The notes under the pieces are model-generated. The model did no database searches and was not told the origin of the DNA. It saw only the letters and a list, made by a program, of their open reading frames with translations. Positions 19,485 to 29,180 of a stretch of DNA of 64,000 bases are shown in pieces (positions within the stretch are counted from its first letter, which is position 1; every line of letters starts with the position of its first letter). Origin of the DNA: Akkermansiaceae bacterium (GTDB lineage: Bacteria; Verrucomicrobiota; Verrucomicrobiia; Verrucomicrobiales; Akkermansiaceae); assembly GCA_905182475.1 (NCBI GenBank), contig CAJJBR010000034.1:1-64000 (forward strand), read 5' to 3'. Position numbers and translations under genes: made by a program.

Positions 19485-20200
19485 ATGTTTCACTTTGGAA
19501 AGACTGATAGGATGAAATTTTCCGCTTTCTTCGGATTATGTTTGACCGGGTTTGCTACGATTCTTTCCGCCGACATCTACCATTCAGTAGAAGTCTCCGA
19601 GTTGAATTTCGGTGAAGAATCTGAATCTGCTCAGAAAGCGATGAAGGCCGCTCCTATGGTTCTTCCGTGACGATGAAGAGATGGTTCGAGAACGTTGTAA
19701 AAGAAGGCGACAAGACCACTTTCGAAGAGAAAACCGAGTGGATCGAAGACGGAGAAGAATCCGACACCTATACGAGTCAATACGTTCTCGACGGCGCGCT
19801 GCTTCTGAAGTCCGGTTCTGGCGATGATGACGCGATCTCGTGTAACGAGCCAGAGCCGGAACTTCCAGCTAAGCTCGTTGCAGGAGCAAACACATCAGGA
19901 CGTTCATCGGGGAGCTCGAGATGGAAGGACGAAGATGGCGAAACGACTGAACAGAAGTTCCGGAGAGGATTTAAAATCCGTGTGATTGGAAAAGAAGATC
20001 TCGAGGTGCCTGCTGGTGAGTTCGAAGGGTGCGCCAAGATCGAAGTCTCTTCGGAGTCTCTGGATGACGGAAGCTTCAGCCATACCAAACATCTGAAATG
20101 GTATCATCCCGGGACGGGACTCGTGAAATCCGAAGCCGTGGAGGGAGGAGAGGATTTCATCGAGCAAGAGAAGGTCACTATGCCAGGAGCAGTTGAGTGA
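19485..20200 (+). CDS. Exported hypothetical protein split over two overlapping frames (19485-19670 and 19667-20200)
   Basis: First ORF has a signal peptide; second carries WFENVVKEGDKTTFEEKTEW...VPAGEFEGCAKIEV...KWYHPGTGLVKSEA; may be one frameshifted gene. Confidence 0.5.
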
Positions 20201-20220
20201 GATCCTCACGGATTTCGATC

Positions 20221-20340
20221 TTTCCAAAGTCGAAGGACGAGATCATCGAAATCAAAGGCAGCGTCTATGATACGGAAGGTAATCCGGCCGAAGATGCCTC
20301 GGTCGATATCTGGTAGGCTAATGCAGCGAGTCGGATGCGT
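20221..20340 (+). pseudogene. Intradiol ring-cleavage dioxygenase-like fragment with internal TAG
   Basis: Hand translation FPKSKDEIIEIKGSVYDTEGNPAEDASVDIW*ANAASRMRE resembles (I)xGxVxDxxGxPVxxAxVxIWQANxxGRxR; TAG at 20314-20316 where Gln is expected. Confidence 0.65.
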
Positions 20341-20370
20341 GAAATTCCGGCAATTATTTCCAGCTATTGA

Positions 20371-20775
20371 TCACTCACTCGGCGACTTGCGTAATGCTTT
20401 CTTATCAGAAAGCTTTCGCTTGTCGGCCACGGAGCGCTGTTTAGAGCGGCGGGAGCGGCGGCGTTTCTGACGTCGGAGCTTTTCTATTGCCTGGATTTTG
20501 ACTGAGGCCTTGCCGTTGGCGATGGCGTCGAACTGGTCGCAGAGCTCGCGGCGGGCGAGGAATCGGTTCATTTCACGGGAGCGCTCGACCTGGCACTTGA
20601 TGGCGATGCCGGTGGGCAGGTGCTTGAGGAAGACGCAGTTTGAGGTCTTGTTGACCTTCTGGCCGCCTGCCCCGGAGCCACGGACGAACTTCTCAAGCAG
20701 ATCTGCAGTATCAATCCCGAGGGAGGCCATCCGCTGTTCGAGGGCGGAGGTTTTTTCCGGTGATGGGAGGTTCAT
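20371..20775 (-). CDS. Peptide chain release factor-like protein (RF-1/GGQ domain, ArfB-like)
   Basis: VRGSGAGGQKVNKTSNCVFLKHLPTGIAIKCQVERSREMNRFLARREL with basic C-terminal tail. Confidence 0.85.
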   Translation of the reverse strand: MNLPSPEKTSALEQRMASLGIDTADLLEKFVRGSGAGGQKVNKTSNCVFLKHLPTGIAIKCQVERSREMNRFLARRELCDQFDAIANGKASVKIQAIEKLRRQKRRRSRRSKQRSVADKRKLSDKKALRKSPSE

Positions 20776-20844
20776 TGGGCTTTTTGTGGAAAAATGTGCT
20801 TTTCAGTTGAGAGATCGGATTGTCCCGCAGAGTATCTGCCCCTG

Positions 20845-23355
20845 ATGAAAAGCTTAGGAATTGGATTATTGGCGACTGGAATGGTGTGGTGCGTTTCTGT
20901 GCAGGCGGAAGTAACCGATATGACCGGGAAGTTCAAGGTCGCCGAGGGTTTCAAGTTGGAAAAGATTTATGATGTGAAGAAGGGTGAGGGTAGTTGGGTT
21001 GGTTTGACCGAGGACGACAAGGGCAGGCTGATCGCAACGGATCAATACGGTGGACTTTACCGGATCACGGTTCCTCCGCTCGCTGGCGGCGAAACGAAGG
21101 TGGAGGCTCTGGATATTCCGGTTGCAGGCGGACACGGGGTGCTTTGGTTCGAAGGTAAGCTCTACATCGTGGTGAACGAAACGACGAAGAAGAACCCGTC
21201 CGAGACCGGGGTCTGGGTGGTTGATGCAAAGGGCGAAGGCTGGGGGACGCCAAAGCTGCTGAAAGGCATCAAGGCCGGCGGAGAGCACGGGGTGCACTCG
21301 CTGGTGGTCTCGCCTGACAAGGAATGGCTTTATTTGGTGAGCGGGAACTACGGGCAACTTACCGATGTTTCCGATTCCTTTCCAGCAAAGGTGTGGCAGG
21401 AGGATCAGTTGATCCCAAAGAACCGCGATGGCAGGGGACACGCTGCGAACGTGAATCCCCCGGCAGGGTGGACCGCCCGCTTCAAACCGGACGGCTCGAA
21501 TTGGCAGCGGGTTTCCATGGGGCAGCGGAATACTTTTGACGCGGCGTTTCACGACAACGGTGAGCTATTTTCCTACGATGCAGACATGGAATGGGATTTC
21601 GGGATGCCATGGTATCGCCCGACACGTATCATCCATGTGGTTCCAGGGACGGAGCAAGGTTGGCGCAACGGTAGCGGAAAATGGCCCTCCTATTACGAGG
21701 ATAGCGTCAAGCCGGTGCTGAACATCGGTCCCGGATCGCCGACAGGTATGCTAGCGGGCCGCGGTTTCAAGGCTCCTGCGAAATACCAGCAGGCACTCTA
21801 TGCGCTCGACTGGACTTTCGCGACGATCTACTCGCTGCACTTCACGCCGGACGGTGCCTCTTTCAAGGTTGAGAAAGGGGAACTTGTGGCCGGTGCCGGA
21901 CTGCCCGTCACAGACGGTGTGATTGGTAAGGACGGATCGATGTATTTCGCGACCGGTGGTCGCCGCGGGGTTTCGCATCTTTGGAGGGTGGTTTACACCG
22001 GCAGCGAATCCACGGCACCGCAGCCTGCGAAAAAGGCGGTTCACGAGGTGCGTGACCAGCTTTCGGAATTCGTCCGCAATCCGAAGGACGTCAATGGTGC
22101 CCTGGTTCTGGAAAATCTCGGTTCGGATGACAGGACGCTGCGCTTCCTCGCAAAGGCCGCACTTGAGCGTTTCCCAAACACCGATTGGGCTCCACGCATT
22201 GCCGAGCAGGAGAACGCCTGGGCACGCATCATTGGCTCGATGGCCATGGTGCGCATCGATGGCAAAAAGCATCGTGATCTCGCCCTGAAAATTCTAATGG
22301 CCACTGATTGGGAAGGCCTTTCCCTACAGCAGAAGCTCAACTGGCTGAGAGCCACTGGCCTGGCATTCATCCGCGGTGGAGAGTCGACGGATGCGAAGCG
22401 TAAGGCGGTGGTTGCGAAGATCGATAAGTCCTATCCGTCGGACGAACGTTCGCTGAATTTCGAACTCGCAAGGATGCTTTGCTACCTTCAGGCACCGGGT
22501 GTTGTTGCCCGGACATTGAAACTCATGGACGAGGCACCCGCCGATAAGCCAGCTCCTTGGCAGAACTTAGTGGAAAGGAATTCGCGCTACGGGAACGACA
22601 TCAACGCGGTGATGAAAAATCATCCTCCCACCACCCAGATCCATTACCTCTACTGCCTGCGTGCGGTCAAGGGGCCGTGGGCTGCGGGTGAAAGGCGCCG
22701 TGCGTTCAACTGGTTCCGTGAAATCGAGAGCCGCAGCGGTGGTGCCAGCTACGCGCCGTCAATCGGAATGATACGACAACAGATCTATGACAACGGAACT
22801 GAGCAGGAAAAAGAACTCTTCGCAGTCGATGCCAAGGCTCCGAAAAAGAAGCCAAAAGTGCTTCCTCCTGTGCAAGGGCCTGGTCGTGCGTGGACGCTTG
22901 AAGAGGTGGTGAAAGTCGCCAACGAAGGTTTGGAAGATCGCGACAAGGCGAAGGGTCAAGCGATGTTCGAGGCTTCGCTTTGTTCGGCCTGCCACAAAGT
23001 CGGTGATTTGGGCGGTGCTCAGGGGCCGGATCTTACGAACCTCGCAGGACGGTTCACTGCCGTAGACCTAGCGCATTCGATTGTCGCGCCTAGCGAAGTG
23101 ATTTCCGACCAATACGAATTCACCGAGATTGTGACCCATGAGGGCAAGACAATCGTCGGGCGTGTTCTCAATGAGCAGGACGAGATTCTCTCGATCGGGA
23201 TCAATCCATTTGATTTCGATCAGCAGATAGAAATCAGCCGAGCCGATATCAAGTCGATCGCGCCATCGAAAGTTTCCCCGATGCCACCGGCGATGATCAA
23301 CCGCCTCAATCCGAATGAGCTGAAAGATCTCTTCGCTTATCTGCTAGGGAAGTAG
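20845..23355 (+). CDS. PVC-type heme-binding (CxxCH) protein with sugar dehydrogenase-like propeller
   Basis: Signal peptide; NPPAGWTARFKPDGSNWQRVSMGQRNTFDAAFHDNGELFSYDADMEWDFGMPWYRPTR; LCSACHKVGDLGGAQGPDL near C-terminus. Confidence 0.87.
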   Translation: MKSLGIGLLATGMVWCVSVQAEVTDMTGKFKVAEGFKLEKIYDVKKGEGSWVGLTEDDKGRLIATDQYGGLYRITVPPLAGGETKVEALDIPVAGGHGVLWFEGKLYIVVNETTKKNPSETGVWVVDAKGEGWGTPKLLKGIKAGGEHGVHSLVVSPDKEWLYLVSGNYGQLTDVSDSFPAKVWQEDQLIPKNRDGRGHAANVNPPAGWTARFKPDGSNWQRVSMGQRNTFDAAFHDNGELFSYDADMEWDFGMPWYRPTRIIHVVPGTEQGWRNGSGKWPSYYEDSVKPVLNIGPGSPTGMLAGRGFKAPAKYQQALYALDWTFATIYSLHFTPDGASFKVEKGELVAGAGLPVTDGVIGKDGSMYFATGGRRGVSHLWRVVYTGSESTAPQPAKKAVHEVRDQLSEFVRNPKDVNGALVLENLGSDDRTLRFLAKAALERFPNTDWAPRIAEQENAWARIIGSMAMVRIDGKKHRDLALKILMATDWEGLSLQQKLNWLRATGLAFIRGGESTDAKRKAVVAKIDKSYPSDERSLNFELARMLCYLQAPGVVARTLKLMDEAPADKPAPWQNLVERNSRYGNDINAVMKNHPPTTQIHYLYCLRAVKGPWAAGERRRAFNWFREIESRSGGASYAPSIGMIRQQIYDNGTEQEKELFAVDAKAPKKKPKVLPPVQGPGRAWTLEEVVKVANEGLEDRDKAKGQAMFEASLCSACHKVGDLGGAQGPDLTNLAGRFTAVDLAHSIVAPSEVISDQYEFTEIVTHEGKTIVGRVLNEQDEILSIGINPFDFDQQIEISRADIKSIAPSKVSPMPPAMINRLNPNELKDLFAYLLGK

Positions 23356-23413
23356 GCGTCACTGCGAATAGATGGCGACTTGCATTGGGGTGGGATTACG
23401 CCAAGATATTTCC

Positions 23414-23983
23414 ATGGACGTACTGTCGAAACCAACGAATATCTCCATTGAGGAATACCTTGAGGGAGAAATCGTAGCCGAAGTTCGCCACGAATATCTC
23501 GGTGGTGCTGTTCATGCGATGGCGGGCGGGACAGTAAACCATTCGGCGATTTCTTTGAACGTCGGGGGTGTCCTGTTCGGAGCGCTTCGAGGGAACAAAT
23601 GTCGTGTATTCAATAGTGACATAAAAGTTCGCTTGGAACTCTCCGACCACACCCGTTTCTACTACCCGGATGTCCAGGTCGTCTGCGATTCCAACTCAGG
23701 CACCTCCCATTATCAGGAGCGTCCCGTCGTAGTCGTGGAGGTCCTCAGCGAGTCCACTCGCCGCACGGATCTTGGGGGAAAACGCGATGCCTACCTGGCC
23801 ATCCCCACTTTGAAGGTCCTCCTCTTCGTCGAATCGGAGGCGGCAACCGCCTTGGTTTTTCGCCGCAAGCCCAGCGGCGGCTTCGCGGAGGAATTCTATT
23901 CAGGTATTGATGCCGTGATAGATCTCCCGGAAATCGAAGCAAGTCTACCTCTCGCGGACGCCTTTGATGGAATCGTCTTCTAG
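23414..23983 (+). CDS. Uma2-family (DUF820) putative endonuclease
   Basis: SIEEYLEGEIVAEVRHEYLGGAVHAMAGGTVNHSAIS, RFYYPDVQVVC, PVVVVEVLSESTRRTDLGGKRDAY. Confidence 0.88.
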   Translation: MDVLSKPTNISIEEYLEGEIVAEVRHEYLGGAVHAMAGGTVNHSAISLNVGGVLFGALRGNKCRVFNSDIKVRLELSDHTRFYYPDVQVVCDSNSGTSHYQERPVVVVEVLSESTRRTDLGGKRDAYLAIPTLKVLLFVESEAATALVFRRKPSGGFAEEFYSGIDAVIDLPEIEASLPLADAFDGIVF

Positions 23984-24092
23984 TAGTTGCTCGCGTCCCG
24001 CAGCAGGCAGTGGCACCTGCGTCCCCGCCAGGCAAGGGAAAATCGAATCCCGGCGAGACTCCGAGATCACGACCTGCCGCGAGACGCGGCAT

Positions 24093-24743
24093 TCACCCCT
24101 TCAGCAAATACCTCGAAGACCATAGGTAGTTCCAACCAGAGATCACCGTCAGCCCTACCGCTAGGCCCAGGCTGATCGGCATGAGCCATGCACCTTCTCC
24201 CCATGGCTTCGTCAGCGTGTGGAAGATAGATAGGAAGCCCGGCACCCGCTCCATGGTCTCAAGGGTCAGCCAGATGAGTCCGGAAATCAGGTAGGTGAGC
24301 TGGAAAGCCGTCTTCCATTTCCCCAGATTGTCCGCTGCGAGGACTTGTCCCGCTTCGATCGCGATCTGACGCAGTCCCGTCACCAGAAACTCCCGCCCGA
24401 TGATCAGTGCCGTGATCCATACCGGGCAGAGATCCTGTGCGGTGAGAAAAACGAAGGCGGAGCAGACCAGAATTTTATCGGCAAGGGGATCTAGCAGTTT
24501 CCCGAGAGGGGTCACTAGGTTCATCTTTCGCGCCAAATAGCCGTCCAGGAAGTCACTCGCCGCCGCCACAATGAACAGTCCGAGCGCCGTGAAATGCCCC
24601 CATGTGCTCTCCCAGGATACGAAAATGATAAAGCCGGCGGTCAGGAACAGGCGGGAGAGGGTGATCGCATTCGGTAGGTTCACAGAGGGAATGTGAGAAA
24701 TTGATCTAGAAAAGGCAACAAGGGGTTGCACCGAATCGCTCAT
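24093..24743 (-). CDS. pgsA: CDP-diacylglycerol-glycerol-3-phosphate 3-phosphatidyltransferase
   Basis: NLPNAITLSRLFLT, SDFLDGYLARKMNLVTPLGKLLDPLADKILV (CDP-alcohol phosphatidyltransferase motif). Confidence 0.9.
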   Translation of the reverse strand: MSDSVQPLVAFSRSISHIPSVNLPNAITLSRLFLTAGFIIFVSWESTWGHFTALGLFIVAAASDFLDGYLARKMNLVTPLGKLLDPLADKILVCSAFVFLTAQDLCPVWITALIIGREFLVTGLRQIAIEAGQVLAADNLGKWKTAFQLTYLISGLIWLTLETMERVPGFLSIFHTLTKPWGEGAWLMPISLGLAVGLTVISGWNYLWSSRYLLKG

Positions 24744-24783
24744 TCTCCTAAATCGGTGTCCCCGGGAACTCCGGACTACTACT

Positions 24784-26202
24784 ATGAGCAACAGTGATTT
24801 TGGATTAATAGGTCTGGCCGTCATGGGTCAGAATCTCGTCTTGAACGTGGAATCCCGCGGATTCCAGGTGTCAGTTTACAACCGCACGACCAGCGCGATG
24901 GAAGCATTCGTGGCAGAGCACCCGGATAAGAAACTCGTCGGCGAGGCAACTCTCGAAGGCTTCGTGAACTCTCTCGCATCCCCGCGCAAGGTCATGATCA
25001 TGGTCAAGGCAGGCGGCCCGGTTGACGCAGTCATCGAGTCCCTCCTTCCGCTCCTCGACAAGGGTGACATCATCATTGACGGCGGAAACTCCCTCTACAC
25101 CGATACCGAACGCCGCGACAAGTGGCTAGGTGATCTCGGCTTCCGTTTCATCGGAGCAGGCGTCTCCGGTGGCGAAGAAGGCGCACGCAAAGGTCCTTCC
25201 ATCATGCCAGGCGGCCCGACATCCACATGGGATGTCATGAAGCCAATCTTCGAAAGCATCTCCGCCAAAGTTGACGGCGAGCCATGCGTCACCCACATCG
25301 GCACAGGCGGCGCGGGTCACTACGTGAAAATGATCCACAACGGCATCGAGTATGGCGATATGCAGCTCATCTGCGAAGCCTACAGCATCTTCAAGAAAGC
25401 TGGATTCACTCCTGCCGAACTCGCGAAAGTCTTCACCGACTGGAACGACGGCGACCTCGAAAGCTACCTCATCCAGATCACCGCGAAAATCTTCGAAGAA
25501 AACGATCCGGAAACCGGCGACGCTCTCGTCGAGAAAATCCTCGATACCGCTGGCCAAAAAGGCACAGGCCGCTGGACTCTGATCAACGCCGTTGAGAACG
25601 CCGTCGTCATCTCCACAATTAACGCAGCTGTCGAAGCCCGCATCCTTTCCTCCATGAAAGACAAGCGTGTGGATGCTTCCAAGATCCTCACCGGACCCGA
25701 TGTTGAGATTTCCCTCGAGAAAGCGGAGCTCATCAAGAAAGTGCATGACGCGCTCTTCGCCTCCAAGATCATCTCCTACGCACAGGGTCTGGACCTCATC
25801 ACCACCATGGGCGAGGAGAAAAACTGGGGTCTCGACCTCGGTAAGATCGCTGCCATCTGGCGTGGCGGCTGCATCATCCGTGCACGTTTCCTGAACGACA
25901 TCACGGATGCCTACCGCACCGATCCTAAGCTCAGCAATCTGATGCTCGCTCCGTTCTTCACCGCGCTCCTCACCGAGTTCCAACAGAACTGGCGTGAAGT
26001 CGTCTCCCTCGCCTCCCTCGCAGGTATCCCTATCCCGGCCTTCAGCGCATCGCTTGGCTACTACGATAGTTACCGTAGCGCGGTTCTTCCTGCGAACCTC
26101 CTCCAAGCACAGCGCGACTTCTTCGGCGCGCACACCTACGAGCGCACCGACAAGCCACGCGGCGAGTTCTTCCACACCGACTGGCCAGAAGTCATCGGAT
26201 AA
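24784..26202 (+). CDS. gnd: 6-phosphogluconate dehydrogenase (decarboxylating)
   Basis: FGLIGLAVMGQNLVLNVESRGF, GVSGGEEGARKGPSIMPGG, HIGTGGAGHYVKMIHNGIEYGDMQLICEAY. Confidence 0.97.
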   Translation: MSNSDFGLIGLAVMGQNLVLNVESRGFQVSVYNRTTSAMEAFVAEHPDKKLVGEATLEGFVNSLASPRKVMIMVKAGGPVDAVIESLLPLLDKGDIIIDGGNSLYTDTERRDKWLGDLGFRFIGAGVSGGEEGARKGPSIMPGGPTSTWDVMKPIFESISAKVDGEPCVTHIGTGGAGHYVKMIHNGIEYGDMQLICEAYSIFKKAGFTPAELAKVFTDWNDGDLESYLIQITAKIFEENDPETGDALVEKILDTAGQKGTGRWTLINAVENAVVISTINAAVEARILSSMKDKRVDASKILTGPDVEISLEKAELIKKVHDALFASKIISYAQGLDLITTMGEEKNWGLDLGKIAAIWRGGCIIRARFLNDITDAYRTDPKLSNLMLAPFFTALLTEFQQNWREVVSLASLAGIPIPAFSASLGYYDSYRSAVLPANLLQAQRDFFGAHTYERTDKPRGEFFHTDWPEVIG

Positions 26203-26221
26203 GGAAACATCCATCAAAAGG

Positions 26222-26253
26222 AAAGCGGCCGGGAGCAATCCCCGCCGCTTTTT
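26222..26253 (+). terminator. Intrinsic terminator of gnd
   Basis: aaagcggccggga-gcaa-tccccgccgctttttc. Confidence 0.88.
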
Positions 26254-26398
26254 CTATGCCGCAGGCTCAGTGTTGGAGTCGCGTTCTCCAGAACGCGACA
26301 GTCACCCACGTTTCTCCGGCGAGTTGCGCTGAACGATCCCTGCCTTCATTCTGCCTGCGGCTTTGACAATTCGTGGGTCGGGAACAGGCTGGGGTTGG

Positions 26399-27397
26399 AT
26401 GGCACTTGAGGTAGAGAAATTGATTATTGAGGTGACGGGGGCGACCCGGTGTTGGGAGGTGGGTGTGTTGCAGCGTTTGTGGAGCGGGTATGGCGCGATC
26501 CGGCGGTATGGACTCGAAGGGACGAACCGGACGCGCGTGATTGTGAAACATGTTTCTCCGCCCACCGCGGCGCAGCATCCGCGCGGGTGGAACACGGATC
26601 GTTCGCATGCGCGCAAGCTGAAATCCTATCAGGTGGAATCGGCTTGGTATCAGGACTTCGCTGGGCGATGTGAGGCTGGGGCGCGGGCGCCGGAGTGTCT
26701 GGCGGTCGCGCGGGAGGGGGACGAGGTCATCATACTCCTCGAAGATCTCGATGCTGCGGGTTTTGACGAGCGACGTGGTGCGGTCAATGCGCCGGAGCTG
26801 AGGGCGTGTCTCGTATGGCTTGCGCAGTTCCATGCGACCTTCCTCGGGAGCGCGGGCGAGGAGCTCTGGGAGTGCGGGACGTATTGGCATCTGGAGACGC
26901 GTCCGGATGAACTTGAGCGACTCGGCACCGAGGATACTGCGCTGTGGAAGGCGGCGGGCGAGATTGACGCAAAGCTCAAGGAGAGCCCTTTTCAAACACT
27001 TGTCCATGGCGATGCGAAGTTGGCTAATTTCTGCTTCTCACCCGATGGGGCGTCGGTCGCGGCGGTGGATTTTCAATACGTGGGCCGAGGCTGCGGGATG
27101 AAGGATGTGGCCTATTTCATCGGGAGCTGCTTTGGAGAGGAGGACTGCGAACGCTTGGCACCGAGCCTACTGGATCTTTATTTTGAAGAGTTGCAGGTGG
27201 CGCTGATGGAGCGTGGGTCGGCAGTCGATACTGATGCGCTCGAAGCGGATTGGCGCGGGCTTTACCCAGTGGCGTGGACGGACTTCCATCGCTTCCTGAA
27301 AGGCTGGAGCCCCGGGCACTGGAAGATTCATAACTACAGCGAACGCCTTTCCAAGGACGTAATCGCACAGATCGAACGAGAACGACCATGCAGCTGA
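26399..27397 (+). CDS. Phosphotransferase-family (ecdysteroid kinase-like) protein
   Basis: [69 protein letters not shown]. Confidence 0.8.
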   Translation: MALEVEKLIIEVTGATRCWEVGVLQRLWSGYGAIRRYGLEGTNRTRVIVKHVSPPTAAQHPRGWNTDRSHARKLKSYQVESAWYQDFAGRCEAGARAPECLAVAREGDEVIILLEDLDAAGFDERRGAVNAPELRACLVWLAQFHATFLGSAGEELWECGTYWHLETRPDELERLGTEDTALWKAAGEIDAKLKESPFQTLVHGDAKLANFCFSPDGASVAAVDFQYVGRGCGMKDVAYFIGSCFGEEDCERLAPSLLDLYFEELQVALMERGSAVDTDALEADWRGLYPVAWTDFHRFLKGWSPGHWKIHNYSERLSKDVIAQIERERPCS

Positions 27398-28263
27398 CAT
27401 CCGAAAATTTTCAATCCCTCGCCGATCTGGCCTGTCACGCGGCGACTGAAGCTGGGGCACTTATTGCGAGCTACCGTGACCGCGAGGTGGAGGTGCGGCA
27501 GAAATCCAAATTCGCTGGCGGTGGCCTCGCCTCCCAGGTGGTGACCGAGGTGGATGAGCGGAGCGAGGAGATCATCCTCCACCTGCTCGCGCCGACGCTG
27601 GGGCGCTACGATCTCGCAGTTCTCACGGAAGAGCAGGAAGACGACAGGGAGCGACTGAAGAAGGACTATTTCTGGTGTATCGACCCGCTCGACGGCACGC
27701 TGCCTTTTACCCGTGGCATCCCGGGGTATTCCGTTTCGATCGCCCTGGTCCGCGAGGACGGGCGGGCTGTTATCGGGGTGGTCTTCGATCCAGTGGCTAA
27801 CAAGCTCTACCGCGCGGTGGCGGGAGCTGGGGTCGAGATCGATGGGGTGATCTTCACGCCGACTCTAAGTTCTGGGGGACGACTCAAGTTCTTTTGTGAC
27901 TGCACCTTCGCGATGCATCCCGAGCGCGAGGAACTGATCCACGAAGTGGAAGCGGTGGCTGCGAGGGAAGGATTTCCCGGTGTGGAGGTAATCGAAGGAG
28001 CTGGCGGGGTGCTTAATGCCTGCGGGGTGCTCGAAGAGGGGCCTGCTTGTTATTTAAAAAAGCCGAAACTAAAGGACGGTGGTGGGTCGTTGTGGGACTT
28101 CGCTGCGACGGCGTGTCTGTTCGAGGAGGCGGGGCTCTATGCGCGGGACTTTGATGGGCGGGCGCTTGATTTGAATCGAACTGAATCGACGTTTATGAAT
28201 CATTGTGGGGTGTGCTATGCGTCTACTTCGGAACTTGCTGCTGCTTTGAGGGGAGTTTGCTAG
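27388..28263 (+). CDS. Inositol monophosphatase-family protein
   Basis: [83 protein letters not shown]. Confidence 0.88.
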   Translation: MQLTSENFQSLADLACHAATEAGALIASYRDREVEVRQKSKFAGGGLASQVVTEVDERSEEIILHLLAPTLGRYDLAVLTEEQEDDRERLKKDYFWCIDPLDGTLPFTRGIPGYSVSIALVREDGRAVIGVVFDPVANKLYRAVAGAGVEIDGVIFTPTLSSGGRLKFFCDCTFAMHPEREELIHEVEAVAAREGFPGVEVIEGAGGVLNACGVLEEGPACYLKKPKLKDGGGSLWDFAATACLFEEAGLYARDFDGRALDLNRTESTFMNHCGVCYASTSELAAALRGVC

Positions 28264-28444
28264 TGCCGAGTGATCAGTGGGTAGACTTTGGTTGTGAGGA
28301 AGAGTTTACCGCAGAGGCGCAGAGGCGCGGAGGTCGCGGAGGTCGCGGAGGGACGCAAAGCTTGGGTTGTGGATGGGGGAGTTTGCTTGTGCCGAGTGAT
28401 CGGTGATCGGTGGGAAGACTTGGGTTGTGCTGTGGGGAGTTTGC
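28253..28444. repeat. Imperfect direct repeats plus G-rich microsatellite overlapping the 3' end of the IMPase-family gene
   Basis: gagtttgctagtgccgagtgatcagtggg and gagtttgcttgtgccgagtgatcggtgatcggtggg; ggggagtttgct three times; gcagaggcgcagaggcgcggaggtcgcggaggtcgcgg. Confidence 0.8.
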
Positions 28445-28483
28445 TGGTTTGAGTTTTTAAGGGGGGTGACATAAGCTCCTGGC

Positions 28484-29086
28484 ATGTGCACGGCTTACCG
28501 GTTCGAGAAGAGTAAGGTGGCGAAGATGCCGCGCGGGGTGTTTAAGGAGGTGGCTGCGAAGCTGGCTTCGGCGGCGGGGAAGCTTTTGAGGCCGACGCTT
28601 TCCGCACCGCTGATCGCGATGGGCGGTTAGTTGAAGGAGATGCGGTGGGGCTTTCGCAGGAACTTTAGCAACGCAGTGGTGAACGCGCGGGAAGACAAGC
28701 TGGAGGGAGGGATGTGGCGGGAGGCGATGGAGAAGCGTCGTTGCCTGATCCCGGTGACCGGCTACTACGAATGGAGCTGCCCGCAAGGAAACAAGCGGAC
28801 GCACTTTTTCCGCCACGCGGGCGGGGACTGGCTATGGATCGCGGGGGTCTGGGAAGAGGATGCGGAGCTGGGTCGGTGCTTCAGCATGATCACGACCAGC
28901 CCGTCCGGGGTGGTGCGCGGTGTGCACGCCAGGATGTCGGCGGTGCTTTCCCCGGAGGAGACCCAGCTTTTCCTGGAGGGGGAGATGAAAATCTTCCGCC
29001 CGGGAGCAGGGATGCTGACGGTGGAGGATGCGGTGAACCCGCTGACGGGGAGGAAGCCGGGGGCGGTGCAGGGGGGGCTGTTTTGA
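28484..29086 (+). pseudogene. SOS response-associated peptidase (SRAP/YedK-like) interrupted by one in-frame TAG
   Basis: MCTAYRFEKS...LLRPTLSAPLIAMGG*LKEMRWGFRRNFSNAVVNARED...VTGYYEWS...GVHARMSAVLSPEE; TAG at 28628-28630, frame otherwise open. Confidence 0.85.
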
Positions 29087-29180
29087 GAATGGAGCTCTGC
29101 CGATTCCCTCCGAGGTGGCAAGAATACACGCCATGCTCAGCAGATTGCAATAGATCTGCCTTTTATAAAAGGACTCCAGT

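Noticed and set aside
25126-26238. 370-aa antisense ORF over gnd
   Set aside because: Fully overlaps the unmistakable gnd gene and shows no recognisable domain.
28309-28358. CRISPR-like array in the agaggcgcggaggtcgcgg stretch
   Set aside because: Units are too short and abut without spacers; it is a degenerate microsatellite.
14873-28630. Possible amber (TAG) recoding, because three interrupted genes (PIN remnant, dioxygenase fragment, SRAP) each carry an in-frame TAG
   Set aside because: TAG is the natural stop of several intact genes here (rapA-like, the PVC cytochrome at 23355, Uma2, IMPase, the SDR gene, the YfbK-like gene), and two of the three loci also have frameshifts or truncations. 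Ordinary pseudogenisation or error explains it better.
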